Positions 1 through 7,915 of a stretch of DNA of 11,730 bases are shown piece by piece. Origin of the DNA: DASQDN01 sp035630195 (lineage in GTDB: Bacteria; Acidobacteriota; Terriglobia; Bryobacterales; Bryobacteraceae); NCBI GenBank assembly GCA_035630195.1, contig DASQLD010000569.1:1-11730 (forward strand), in the 5' to 3' direction. Position numbers and translations under genes: made by a program. The first letter of the stretch is position 1, and each line of letters opens with the position of its first letter. The notes beneath the pieces were generated by a model that ran no database searches, was not told the origin of the DNA, and saw nothing but the letters and a program-made list of their open reading frames with translations.

Positions 1-924
1 GCCACCCTTCCCTTTAACGCTGCCGTCGAGAAAGTTTCCGGTATAAAACTGGACTCCTGGCTCGGTTGTCAGTACTTCGAGAATCCTCCCGGATGTCGGT
101 TCTTTCACCCTGGCTGCAGGCCGTAGAGTTCCAGCCTGACCGTTAATCACAAAATTGTGATCGTAGCCCCCGCCGAACTTGATCTGCTCGTGATCCGCAT
201 CGATGCGTTCTCCAATCTTATGCGGGCTACGAAAATCGAACGGCGTACCGGCAACGGCTTTGAGTTCTCCCGTAGGAATCAGGATTGAGTCGACGGGAGT
301 GAAGCGGTCGCAATAGAGCTGAACTTCATGCGAAAGTATATCGCCCGAACCTTCACCGGCCAGATTGAAGTACGAGTGATTCGTCAAATTCAACACCGTA
401 TCTTTATCTGTTGACGCAAGGTAGGAAATTCTAAGTTCGTTGGCGTCTGTAAGCCTGTATTCGACCGTAGTCGTCAATGTGCCGGGATAGCCTTCTTCCC
501 CATCCTTGCTGACGTATGTCAATTTCAACCCATTCTTGCCGATCGGTTGCGCTTCCCAGACAGCACGACTGAACCCTTTGAGTCCTCCGTGAAGAGCATT
601 CGGACCATTGTTCGTGGCGAGTTTGTATTCGATGCCGTTGAGTGTGAAACGCCCCTTCGCAATCCGGTTCCCATAGCGGCCGACAGTCGCTCCAAAGTAC
701 GGATGGTCTCCGTGATAGCCCTGACCCGAATCGAATCCGAGGACCACGTCTTGCATCTTGCCCGCGCGATCGGCAACTTTCAGCGACACAAGCGTGGCTC
801 CGTAGGTCGAGACTGCGGCCTCCGCGCCGCTCGCGTTCTTTAGGGTGTACAGATCCACTGGGGCTCCTTGAGTCGCAGCGACTACGGTCAGTAGTTGGAT
901 TGCCTGGCGGCGTGTCTGTGACAT
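1..924 (-). CDS. galM: Aldose 1-epimerase (galactose mutarotase), 3' end cut by the window
   Basis: Interconverts the alpha and beta anomers of aldoses such as galactose and glucose, feeding the Leloir pathway. Translating the minus strand from the ATG at 922-924 gives 308 residues that run open to base 1, so the stop and roughly 40 C-terminal residues lie outside. Family motifs are in order: GRYGNRIAKG (83-91), HGG (112-114), NHSYFNL (182-188, the catalytic His183), YDHNF (254-258, sugar-binding Asp255) and TTEPGVQFY (286-294, with Glu288 as the likely catalytic base). All catalytic residues are therefore present. The start is supported by AGGAG (plus-strand 933-937) eight bases upstream. 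The N-terminus, with TRRQAIQLL followed by a hydrophobic, Ala-rich stretch to about residue 20, resembles a short twin-arginine export signal, so the enzyme may be periplasmic. It is divergent from the YihY gene, 52 bases away. Confidence 0.93.
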   Translation of the reverse strand, partial: MSQTRRQAIQLLTVVAATQGAPVDLYTLKNASGAEAAVSTYGATLVSLKVADRAGKMQDVVLGFDSGQGYHGDHPYFGATVGRYGNRIAKGRFTLNGIEYKLATNNGPNALHGGLKGFSRAVWEAQPIGKNGLKLTYVSKDGEEGYPGTLTTTVEYRLTDANELRISYLASTDKDTVLNLTNHSYFNLAGEGSGDILSHEVQLYCDRFTPVDSILIPTGELKAVAGTPFDFRSPHKIGERIDADHEQIKFGGGYDHNFVINGQAGTLRPAARVKEPTSGRILEVLTTEPGVQFYTGNFLDGSVKGKGG

Positions 925-932
925 TTTGACGA

Positions 933-937
933 CTCCT
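933..937 (-). promoter_or_regulatory. Ribosome binding site of the aldose 1-epimerase gene
   Basis: On the minus strand AGGAG lies eight bases before the ATG at 922-924. It is among the clearest Shine-Dalgarno sequences in the window and fixes the start that includes the RR-containing N-terminus. A TACAAT hexamer just upstream could be a -10 box, but I see no convincing -35 at a normal distance. Confidence 0.6.
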
Positions 938-976
938 ATTGTACGCAGGATCGCAGTATCACCCTATCCTAGAGAA

Positions 977-1843
977 ATGCCGCAGATCAGGGGAAATAGT
1001 GCGCTCGCGCGTGCCGGCCGGGTTTGTACGCCGACCGTTCGCTACTGGATGGAAACCGAGGTGCACGTCTATGGCTTTTCGATCGCAGCCAACGTTCTGC
1101 TTTCCTTCTTTCCGTTCCTGATCGTAATGGTCTCGCTTTGTAAGTACCTATTTCAGTGGCCGGGCGCGGTGGATGCCATCATGTTTGCGTTGAACGACTA
1201 TTTTCCGGCAGACATGGTCGATTTCATTCAGCGGAACCTGCGAGCAACCGTCAATTCCCGCGGACCGATGCAGATGGGTTCAATCCTACTGTTGTTTTTC
1301 ACCGCAAACGGCATTTTCGAACCGATGGAAGTCGCGCTGAATCGGGCCTGGGGCATTACACAAAACCGGAGCTTCCTTAAGAACCAACTCGTGAGTATGG
1401 GTCTGATATTCGCGTGCGGAGGACTCATCCTGGCTTCGATCGCGGTTACCGCGGCGAATCGTCAGATACTTCGGCAGTCACCGCTAGGCCAGTCGGAAAT
1501 CGAATCCTGGCTGACCGTGCTGTTCTTCAAGGCTGCCGAGCTCCCGATCACGATCCTGATTCTTTTTCTCATTTACTGGCTGCTTCCGAACCGCCGGATG
1601 CCTTGGCGTGATGTAGTCCCGGTCTCCATCTTTGTGGGTTTGGCGCTCGAAGGACTGAAGTACATCAATCTTCTCACTTGGCCTTATTTGCGAATGAAGC
1701 TGGAGCGTGAGTATGGGCCATTCATCAACTCCGTAACGATCGTGTTGTGGAGCTTCCTCGCCGCGATGGTGGTGCTCGCGGGAGCCGAGTGGGCCGCACG
1801 GCGCAGAAACGCTGCTCTGAATGCGATGCCCGATCTCAGCTAA
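977..1843 (+). CDS. YihY/UPF0761-family inner-membrane protein
   Basis: A 288-residue integral membrane protein of the YihY family (historically mislabelled ribonuclease BN). Its molecular role is not established. About six hydrophobic helices are visible, near residues 31-52, 100-116, 138-160, 182-202, 213-231 and 250-272. The family signature around YWLLPNRRMPWRDVVP (200-215) is present, as are the N-terminal helix with SFFPFLIV and the GIFEPMEVALNRAWG segment (112-126). I chose the ATG at 977. The same frame extends upstream to a TTG at 926, but that start would sit in the leader and ribosome binding site of the divergent epimerase gene and adds 17 residues of unconvincing sequence. No strong Shine-Dalgarno precedes 977; AGAG is weak. 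The 3' end overlaps the convergent ftsK gene by four bases. Confidence 0.87.
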   Translation: MPQIRGNSALARAGRVCTPTVRYWMETEVHVYGFSIAANVLLSFFPFLIVMVSLCKYLFQWPGAVDAIMFALNDYFPADMVDFIQRNLRATVNSRGPMQMGSILLLFFTANGIFEPMEVALNRAWGITQNRSFLKNQLVSMGLIFACGGLILASIAVTAANRQILRQSPLGQSEIESWLTVLFFKAAELPITILILFLIYWLLPNRRMPWRDVVPVSIFVGLALEGLKYINLLTWPYLRMKLEREYGPFINSVTIVLWSFLAAMVVLAGAEWAARRRNAALNAMPDLS

Positions 1844-4308
1844 CGCAGTTGCTGCTCCACTTCTTCCAGCCAGTCGGGCCGTTTCAGAACCTCGCGCGGG
1901 CGGCTGCCGTCCGGGGGCCCGATGATTCCTTCTTTCTGCATCATGTCAAGAATGCGGGCCGCGCGGCCGTAACCGAGACGTAGCCTTCGCTGTAATGTCG
2001 AGGTGGATGCTTTGCCCATCTCGAGGACACAGCGGACAGCATCCTGATACATCGGATCTTGCTCGCCGTCGAAGTCTTCATCCTCGTTGTCCGCCGCTTC
2101 ACCCTCCGGCGGAGCAAGCAAGAAGCTTTGGTCGTACTCGGGACGAGCCTGGTCCTTCCAAAACTGAACCACACTCTCGACTTCAAGTTCGTTCACATAA
2201 GCGCCGTGAACCCGCGTCAGACGGGACGATCCCGGAGGCAGGAAAAGCATGTCACCCTTGCCGAGCAGGTGTTCCGCGCCCATAACATCCAGAATGGTTC
2301 GAGAGTCCACGCGAGTGGCGACACGGAAGCTGATACGGGCCGGAAAGTTGGCTTTGATGAGGCCCGTAATGACATCGACGCTAGGGCGCTGTGTGGCGAG
2401 CACCAGGTGCATTCCCACTGCGCGCGCCATTTGCGCAAGCCGAGTGACGGACTCTTCGACATTATGTCGTTCCAGCATCATCAAATCCGCAAGTTCGTCG
2501 ATGATGATGAGGATGTAAGGCAGCGGTGTGAGTTCTTCCTTCACCGGCTCCGGTTCTTGCTCGAAAAGACTACGAGGAACCTGCTGAAGCTGGCGCACTT
2601 TGCGGTTAAATTGATCGATATTCCGTACGCCTTGAGACGCCAGTAATTTCAGGCGCCGCTCCATCTCCAGGACGGCATTGCGCAATGCGTTCGTGGCCTT
2701 GCGGGCATCTGTGATAACAGGCGTAAGCAAGTGCGGGATGCCCTCATAGATACCGAGTTCCACACGCTTAGGATCCACCATGATCATGCGCACTTCATCG
2801 GGGGTCGACTTATACAGCATGGACATGATGAGCGTGTTCAACATGACGCTCTTGCCCGAACCAGTGGAACCTGCAATCAGCAGGTGCGGCATGGATTCCA
2901 GCGCAGCTACTTTGATTCGCCCGCTGATGTCCTTCCCAAGCGACATCGTCATTGGCGATTGCGAATTGCGGAACTCGTCCGATTCCAGAATCTGCCGGAG
3001 GCTGATCACTTCTCGCTTGCTGTTCGGAACTTCGATGCCAACGGTTGGCTTGCCGGGAATACGTTCGATAAGAACGGACTCAACTTCCAGTCCGAGACAA
3101 AGATCTTCCGTGAGAGTGGTGATGCGACTATACTTCACTCCCGCTTCGGGCTTGAACTCAAACGTCGTGACCACGGGACCCGGATTGATCTGGACAACCG
3201 AGCCCATGACATTGAATTCTTCGAATTTCGATTTGATCGCAGACGCAATGTCCTTGAGTTCCTGCGAATCGTACGTCAACCGTGCCTGCGGCTCGTTGAG
3301 CATCTCGGTTGGAGGCCGCAGGTAAGAGGATTTTACTTTGCGGGTTGGAGTACGGGCCGCCGCACTTGCAGCGACGGGCTCCGGCTCCGATGCCAGCGGT
3401 ACGACCACAGGCTCAGGAACTGGCGGAGCAACTGTTGCCGGCGAAGCAACTGCTGATGAAGCAGTCGTTTGCGCGGATTCCGCGTCCTCAAGAGTTCGAA
3501 TTGGAATCTCGTCTTCCCACGGAGCTTTCGCGTCTTCGACTCTCTGTATCGCCTGCTCGATCAAGTCCGGCGTCGGAGCCGCTTGGCGCTCGGAGAACTC
3601 GGGAGCAGCGGGTTGGGGCGCGGATTTGGTTCGCTTTTCCTGGACGCGCCTTTCCTGAGAGAGTCTGGCCTGCTCAGCACGCTCGCGTTTTCGCTCCAGC
3701 TTTCGCTGCCGGCGAATATCGCGCCAACTGGCGAAGCGATTGGCAAGGCGCTTGAAAAATGCCATAGGCCCGGCGAGCCAAAGAGCCAGTTTTGCCATCG
3801 AGAAGCTCGATACGAGATACGTCGCCAGCACCAGCGCCATGGCCGTCACAAGGAATGCTCCGGTTGCGTTGAAGTTCGTTAACAGCAGGTCGGAAAGAAT
3901 ACCTCCAATGAGCCCTCCGGCGGCGATCGCTCCGCCAAACGGACGCCATTCTGGACCGAGCGAGAACGCCGTGCACGCGCCGAGCGCGAGAGCGGTCGAT
4001 CCGATCAACTTCACCATCTGTGCGCCAATGGGTTCAGAACGAAGCCATTTCCAGGCAAGGGCGAAAAGCAAAACTGGTAAAGTGAATGCTCCCAGCCCGC
4101 CAAGCTGGAGCAAGATATCGGCTGTGTGGGCCCCGGCTTTTCCTATTAAATTGAGCGGCTTGCCGCTTTTTACGCCGACAGTGTTCCAGGAGATGTCGGT
4201 CGGATGATAGGAAACCAGACTAAGAACGATTGCTATCCCAAGCGCAAGGTACACCAAACCTATGCCCTCGTTCAAGCGTGGGTAACGGGTCGGTCCAAGA
4301 ATAGTCAT
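1840..4308 (-). CDS. ftsK: DNA translocase FtsK/SpoIIIE
   Basis: An 822-residue membrane-anchored, ATP-driven DNA pump that clears chromosome ends through the division septum and assists dimer resolution. Order of parts: hydrophobic membrane region (about 16-185, four or so helices); a highly charged Arg/Lys/Glu stretch (195-229); a Pro/Ala/Glu-rich linker (about 230-320); the alpha domain from about 340; the RecA-like motor with Walker A GSTGSGKS (480-487), the VDPKRVELG segment (511-519) and Walker B ILIIIDELADLMM (599-611); and the DNA-reading gamma winged helix (about 753-810, with QRRLRLGYGRAARILD). All motor motifs are intact. Length is normal for the family. The ATG at 4306-4308 is the only usable start, because an in-frame TAA lies just upstream. 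GGAGG lies about 23 bases away, too far for a standard ribosome binding site. The gene lies 30 bases downstream of uppP on the same strand. Confidence 0.96.
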   Translation of the reverse strand: MTILGPTRYPRLNEGIGLVYLALGIAIVLSLVSYHPTDISWNTVGVKSGKPLNLIGKAGAHTADILLQLGGLGAFTLPVLLFALAWKWLRSEPIGAQMVKLIGSTALALGACTAFSLGPEWRPFGGAIAAGGLIGGILSDLLLTNFNATGAFLVTAMALVLATYLVSSFSMAKLALWLAGPMAFFKRLANRFASWRDIRRQRKLERKRERAEQARLSQERRVQEKRTKSAPQPAAPEFSERQAAPTPDLIEQAIQRVEDAKAPWEDEIPIRTLEDAESAQTTASSAVASPATVAPPVPEPVVVPLASEPEPVAASAAARTPTRKVKSSYLRPPTEMLNEPQARLTYDSQELKDIASAIKSKFEEFNVMGSVVQINPGPVVTTFEFKPEAGVKYSRITTLTEDLCLGLEVESVLIERIPGKPTVGIEVPNSKREVISLRQILESDEFRNSQSPMTMSLGKDISGRIKVAALESMPHLLIAGSTGSGKSVMLNTLIMSMLYKSTPDEVRMIMVDPKRVELGIYEGIPHLLTPVITDARKATNALRNAVLEMERRLKLLASQGVRNIDQFNRKVRQLQQVPRSLFEQEPEPVKEELTPLPYILIIIDELADLMMLERHNVEESVTRLAQMARAVGMHLVLATQRPSVDVITGLIKANFPARISFRVATRVDSRTILDVMGAEHLLGKGDMLFLPPGSSRLTRVHGAYVNELEVESVVQFWKDQARPEYDQSFLLAPPEGEAADNEDEDFDGEQDPMYQDAVRCVLEMGKASTSTLQRRLRLGYGRAARILDMMQKEGIIGPPDGSRPREVLKRPDWLEEVEQQLR

Positions 4309-4337
4309 GCCGCGTGTAGCGACACCAGAGCCCCTCC

Positions 4338-4364
4338 ATTATACTGCGTGCGGGCGAAAAGCAA
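4338..4364 (-). promoter_or_regulatory. Probable sigma70-type promoter for ftsK across the uppP stop codon
   Basis: Read on the minus strand, plus-strand bases 4338-4343 give a perfect TATAAT. The best -35 candidate is TTGCTT (4359-4364), matching only TTG of TTGACA and with a short 15-base spacer, so the call rests on the -10. Transcription would start near 4331, leaving a leader of about 22 bases before the ftsK ATG. The uppP stop codon TAA (4339-4341) is inside the -10 box. The promoter could let ftsK be expressed independently of uppP. Confidence 0.45.
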
Positions 4365-5169
4365 GCGCAAGAATGAGGATGACAATTCCGAAGAGAATAC
4401 GGTAAATGATGAAGAAACGAAGGCTGTTAGCCCGGAGAAATCTCAGGAAGAAGCCGATTACCAGGCAACCGGTCACCGCGCTGGCTGCGATACCGGCATA
4501 GAACGGAGCCTGCATCTCAGGCGCAATCCCGCCCTCTTTATATAAATCGTATAGAGCTTTCGCCCCGGCTGCGGCAACCGCAGGGGTGGAAAGAAGGAAT
4601 GAGAAACGACCGGCAGCCTGACGATCGAGACCTCGGAAGAGAGCAGCGGTGATGGTGGCTCCGCTCCGTGATGTTCCGGGCACAACCGCGAGAGCTTGCG
4701 CGCAACCGATTGTCAGCGCATCAATCAGACCGATGCTGCCGACACCGCGCTCGCGCCGGCCAACCTTATCGGCATACCACATAACGATGCCAACGACGAT
4801 CAACATTGTCCCGATGATGATCGGATTCCGAAGAGTGGTTTCCGCTTCGTCTTTGAAAAGAAAGCCAATCACACCGATCGGAATCGAGGCCAAAGCAAGA
4901 AGCCAGAGCATCGTTCGGTTCAATCGCAGTTCGGGATCAGGACGGTAGTTGATCCCAAAGGCTTGCGCGAATATCTGGGTCCAGTCGCGAGCGAAATAGA
5001 TCAGCACCGCCAGCAGGGTACCGAGGTGCAAAGCGATGTCAAACGCGAGCCCTTGATCTTTCCAGCCAAACAGCCACGGAGCCAGCGCGAGATGCGCCGA
5101 ACTGCTGACAGGTAGAAATTCGGTGACACCTTGAACGATCGCGAGAATAATCGCCTGATAGACGGGCAT
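4339..5169 (-). CDS. uppP: Undecaprenyl-diphosphatase (BacA/UppP)
   Basis: Removes a phosphate from undecaprenyl pyrophosphate to regenerate the C55-P lipid carrier for peptidoglycan and other wall polymers. It acts at the outer face of the inner membrane, and extra copies give bacitracin tolerance. The 276-residue length is typical. Both family signatures are present: QGVTEFLPVSSSAH (13-26, with Glu17, Ser24 and His26) and PGTSRSG (164-170, with Arg168). Hydrophobic helices fill the rest, including about 40-60, 87-106, 117-132, 224-242 and 252-271. The start at 5167-5169 is inferred from alignment of the N-terminus with the family; no clear Shine-Dalgarno precedes it. It is divergent from pyruvate kinase (60-base gap) and followed closely by ftsK, so the two envelope/division genes may be cotranscribed. 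Confidence 0.95.
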   Translation of the reverse strand: MPVYQAIILAIVQGVTEFLPVSSSAHLALAPWLFGWKDQGLAFDIALHLGTLLAVLIYFARDWTQIFAQAFGINYRPDPELRLNRTMLWLLALASIPIGVIGFLFKDEAETTLRNPIIIGTMLIVVGIVMWYADKVGRRERGVGSIGLIDALTIGCAQALAVVPGTSRSGATITAALFRGLDRQAAGRFSFLLSTPAVAAAGAKALYDLYKEGGIAPEMQAPFYAGIAASAVTGCLVIGFFLRFLRANSLRFFIIYRILFGIVILILALAFRPHAV

Positions 5170-5183
5170 AGGAAAGTTCAGGA

Positions 5184-5189
5184 TACAAT
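5184..5189 (+). promoter_or_regulatory. Candidate -10 element (TACAAT) upstream of pyruvate kinase
   Basis: TACAAT lies in the 60-base divergent gap between uppP and pyk and would place a transcript start near 5196, about 34 bases before the pyk ATG. I could not find a good -35 at 16-18 bases, so this is a weak call based on the -10 match and position. The GC-rich stretch that follows (5191-5207) has small complementary CGCC/GGCG arms. Confidence 0.25.
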
Positions 5190-5229
5190 CCGCGCCGGAG
5201 GCGGCTGCAATAATAAGAGAATTCTGCTC

Positions 5230-6654
5230 ATGCGGACTACGAAGATTGTCGCCACACTCGGACCATCTACAGATACTCCTGAGAAAATTCGCGAGTTACT
5301 GGAAGTCGGAGTTGACACTTTTCGGCTGAACGCCTCGCACGGCAACCAGGAAGACCACATAAGGCGCTTGAAGATGGTTCGCGAACTTGCGGGCGCAGCC
5401 GGGATACATGCCGGCATTCTTCTCGATCTGCAAGGGCCGAAAATACGGCTGGGGACATTCGACAACGGCGGCTGCACTCTGGAAACGGGCTCCCAGTTCC
5501 GCATTACTACCGATCAGGTTTCTGGTACTTGCGAACGCGCCTCGACGACCTACAAAGATTTTGTCAAAGACGTTAAATCGGGTGACCGAGTTCTACTGGC
5601 CGATGGAAGCGTCGACTTGCGCGCGGTGGAGAAGACAACTACGGATGTCATCTGTGAAGTTGTCAGCGGCGGCCCGATCTCCGATCGAAAGGGAATCAAT
5701 TTGCCGGGGGTCGAGGTCAGCGCCTCTTCTTTGAGCAAGAAAGACATCGCGGACCTTCGCTTTGGCCTCGAAGCGGGAATCGACTTCGTTGCTTTATCAT
5801 TCGTACGAAAACGTGATGATGTCCTTCGTTTGCGTTTGTACCTTGAGGAAGCGGATTCACACGTAAAAATTGTCGCGAAAATCGAAAAGCCGGAAGCATG
5901 GACCAACCTTGACGCGATCCTCGAAGAGAGCGACGGCGTCATGGTCGCGCGTGGCGATCTCGGTGTCGAGATGGCGCTGGAAAAAGTGCCGTTTATTCAG
6001 AAATCGATCATTGAGCGGGCGCGGAAACACGGAAAATTCGTCATCACCGCAACGCAGATGCTCGAGACGATGATCGAGAATCCGTACCCGACACGAGCCG
6101 AAGTCAGTGATATCGCGAACGCGATCTATGACGGAACAGATGCCGTAATGCTCTCGGGGGAAACGTCTGCGGGTAAGTATCCTGTGGCGGCGGCCCGAAT
6201 GATGGCCAAGATTGCGCTTGAAGCCGAGGGATCGCAGACCACGCAAGGGTTGAAGGATCCGATCCGGCGTGAACAAGCTCCCAACTATCAGGACACGATG
6301 GCCGACATGGCTTATCGCTGCGTGCGTATGCAAGGCGCAACTGCGATCGTCGTATTTACCGCGAGCGGCTCCAGCGCGCTGCTCGTCGCCAAGTACAGGC
6401 CGCCAGTTCCTATCTACGCCTTCACCGGGAGTGAATCGGTGGCGCGGCAACTCTCCATCATTTATGGAGTACGACCGATCGTCGTAGGCGACCCGGCGAG
6501 TACGGATGAGATGGTTCTGCAGATCGATCAGATTCTGCTAGGGCGAGGGCTAGTGAAGGTTCGCGACACGATCGTATTCATGGCAGGACAGCCGATCGGT
6601 CGGCCGGGGTCGACCAACTTTGTGAAGTTGCATCGAATGGGGGAAATCTGGTGA
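5230..6654 (+). CDS. pyk: Pyruvate kinase
   Basis: Catalyses the last glycolytic step, phosphoenolpyruvate plus ADP to pyruvate plus ATP. The protein is 474 residues, the usual bacterial length, with no extra C-terminal PEP-utiliser domain. Visible motifs: TKIVATLGPS (4-13), FRLNASHG (31-38, with substrate Arg32 and Asn34), LDLQGPKIR (65-73), the signature IVAKIEKPEA (214-223, with catalytic Lys217 and metal ligand Glu219), VMVARGDLGVE (237-247, with metal ligand Asp243), TATQMLETM (273-281), and DAVMLSGETSAGKYP (304-318). The B domain occupies about 75-165 and the C-terminal domain about 340-474. The frame is open further upstream, but the ATG at 5230 places TTKIVATLGPS at the expected N-terminus; AAGAGA about nine bases before is a weak ribosome binding site. 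The TGA stop overlaps the GTG of the next gene, implying coupled translation. Confidence 0.97.
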   Translation: MRTTKIVATLGPSTDTPEKIRELLEVGVDTFRLNASHGNQEDHIRRLKMVRELAGAAGIHAGILLDLQGPKIRLGTFDNGGCTLETGSQFRITTDQVSGTCERASTTYKDFVKDVKSGDRVLLADGSVDLRAVEKTTTDVICEVVSGGPISDRKGINLPGVEVSASSLSKKDIADLRFGLEAGIDFVALSFVRKRDDVLRLRLYLEEADSHVKIVAKIEKPEAWTNLDAILEESDGVMVARGDLGVEMALEKVPFIQKSIIERARKHGKFVITATQMLETMIENPYPTRAEVSDIANAIYDGTDAVMLSGETSAGKYPVAAARMMAKIALEAEGSQTTQGLKDPIRREQAPNYQDTMADMAYRCVRMQGATAIVVFTASGSSALLVAKYRPPVPIYAFTGSESVARQLSIIYGVRPIVVGDPASTDEMVLQIDQILLGRGLVKVRDTIVFMAGQPIGRPGSTNFVKLHRMGEIW

Positions 6655-7901
6655 AGCGCGCTTTCGTTTTTCTGGTAGGTGTTGCCGCCTGCGGACAGCA
6701 GTTTGACGAGCGTATTCGCACGGAGACGGAAGCAATCAAGGCTCGTCTGGTCGAGAATCGCCGGGAACTGGCCCGTCACCCGGAACTCTCGAACAAGGAA
6801 GTCTGGACCGGAAAATATATCGCCGACCGTCTGCGTCAGCTCGGCTTCGAAGACATTCGCACAGGCGTCGCTCTCAACGGTGTGGTCGCCGTACTAAAGG
6901 GCGGAAAGCCCGGTCCCGTCGTCGCTTGGCGTGCGGACATGGATGGACTGCCGGTCCAGGACGCAGGCAGTAAGCCGTACAAGTCACAGAACGAAGGCGT
7001 GAAGCATGCGTGTGGACACGATGCGCATATGGCGATCGCGCTCGGAGTTGCCGAAGTGCTCAGCAAAATGAAGGCGGATCTTCCAGGCTCGGTCAAGTTC
7101 ATCTTTCAGCCCGCAGAAGAAGGACCGCCGGAAGGCGAGGCTGGTGGCGCTGCGTTGATGATTAAGGAAGGCGTTCTCGATAACCCGAAGCCGCAAGCTA
7201 TCTTCGGCTTGCATGTTTGGGCGCAGGCCCCCTCCGGAAAGATTCACTATGTTCCCGGAGCGGCTTTGGCATCCGCTGAATCCTTCACCATGACGGTCAA
7301 GGGGAAGCGTGTCCATGCAGCTACCCCTCACCTAGGAATCGATCCCATCGTTATCGCTGCCCAGTGCATTACAGCAATGCAGACCATTCGCAGTCGCCGC
7401 GTCGATCCTTTCGATCCGATTGTGTTGACCTTTGGAAAGATCGAAGGCGGCAATCGCAATAATATAATCCCTGAATTGGTAACGATGGAAGGGACGCTGC
7501 GCACTCTCGATGAACAGGTCAGGGAGTCAGCGCACACGATGATGAAGCAGACGCTCGCAGGGTGCGTCTCAGCGTCCGGAGCCCAGGGTGAACTCAAATG
7601 GGGTTCGATTCAGTACCCGGTTACATTCAACGACCCCGAATTGACCACGTCCAATCTTGCCGGTCTACAGCGGGTGATGGGAAAAGACAACGTCGTTCTC
7701 AGCCGGCCGACTCTCGGCGGAGAGGACTTCGCCTTCTACCAAAAGGTCATTCCAGGCTTCTTCTGGTTTCTGGGTATTAACAATCCCTCGAATACGGGGG
7801 CTCACCATACAGCCGAGTTCGATGTCGATGAGTCAGTGCTGCCGCTGGGAGTGCGCGCTGCTGCTACCCAGTTGATGGATTACTTGTCGCGCGGCCGGTA
7901 A
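6651..7901 (+). CDS. M20-family metallopeptidase/amidohydrolase, probable lipoprotein
   Basis: A 416-residue zinc amidohydrolase of the M20D type (relatives of IAA-amino-acid, hippurate and N-acyl-amino-acid hydrolases), cleaving amide bonds of N-acylated amino acids or similar; the substrate is unknown. Motifs: RRELARHPELS (37-47), WRADMDGLP (93-101, with Asp98), HACGHDAHM (119-127, with Cys121 and His123 as metal ligands), PAEEG (154-158, Glu156/157), GLHVW (186-190, His188), HAATPH (222-227, the dimerisation 'lid' histidine region), GGEDF (356-360) and GAHHTAEF (383-390, last metal His). The N-terminus MKRAFVFLVGVAAC has a short hydrophobic core and a VAAC lipobox (Cys14), so it is probably exported and lipid-anchored. 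GTG start at 6651, preceded by GGGGGA at 6639-6644, overlaps the pyk stop by GTGA. No terminator was seen before the convergent mrp gene, 14 bases on. Confidence 0.92.
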   Translation: MKRAFVFLVGVAACGQQFDERIRTETEAIKARLVENRRELARHPELSNKEVWTGKYIADRLRQLGFEDIRTGVALNGVVAVLKGGKPGPVVAWRADMDGLPVQDAGSKPYKSQNEGVKHACGHDAHMAIALGVAEVLSKMKADLPGSVKFIFQPAEEGPPEGEAGGAALMIKEGVLDNPKPQAIFGLHVWAQAPSGKIHYVPGAALASAESFTMTVKGKRVHAATPHLGIDPIVIAAQCITAMQTIRSRRVDPFDPIVLTFGKIEGGNRNNIIPELVTMEGTLRTLDEQVRESAHTMMKQTLAGCVSASGAQGELKWGSIQYPVTFNDPELTTSNLAGLQRVMGKDNVVLSRPTLGGEDFAFYQKVIPGFFWFLGINNPSNTGAHHTAEFDVDESVLPLGVRAAATQLMDYLSRGR

Positions 7902-7915
7902 AGGGCGTCAATAAC

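Noticed and set aside
926..976. Upstream TTG extension of the YihY-family protein
   Set aside because: The frame is open, but the extra 17 residues cover the divergent gene's leader and ribosome binding site and do not resemble the family; ATG at 977 is more plausible.
2059..2646. 195-residue plus-strand frame opposite the 3' part of ftsK
   Set aside because: Antisense to the FtsK Walker B and gamma regions, with no start signal or motif.
2731..3456. 241-residue open frame on the plus strand inside ftsK
   Set aside because: It lies entirely antisense to well-conserved FtsK motor and linker sequence, has no recognisable motif, and has the His/Arg-rich composition typical of an antisense shadow.
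5131..5229. Upstream extension of pyruvate kinase by 33 codons
   Set aside because: It would overlap the start of uppP, and family members begin with the TTKIVATLGPS region, as from the ATG at 5230.
5857..6450. 197-residue open frame on the minus strand inside pyruvate kinase
   Set aside because: Antisense to catalytic pyruvate kinase sequence with no family resemblance; the frame is explained by codon bias of the sense gene.
7902..7915. Terminator between the M20 gene and mrp
   Set aside because: The 14-base gap has no inverted repeat or T-run.
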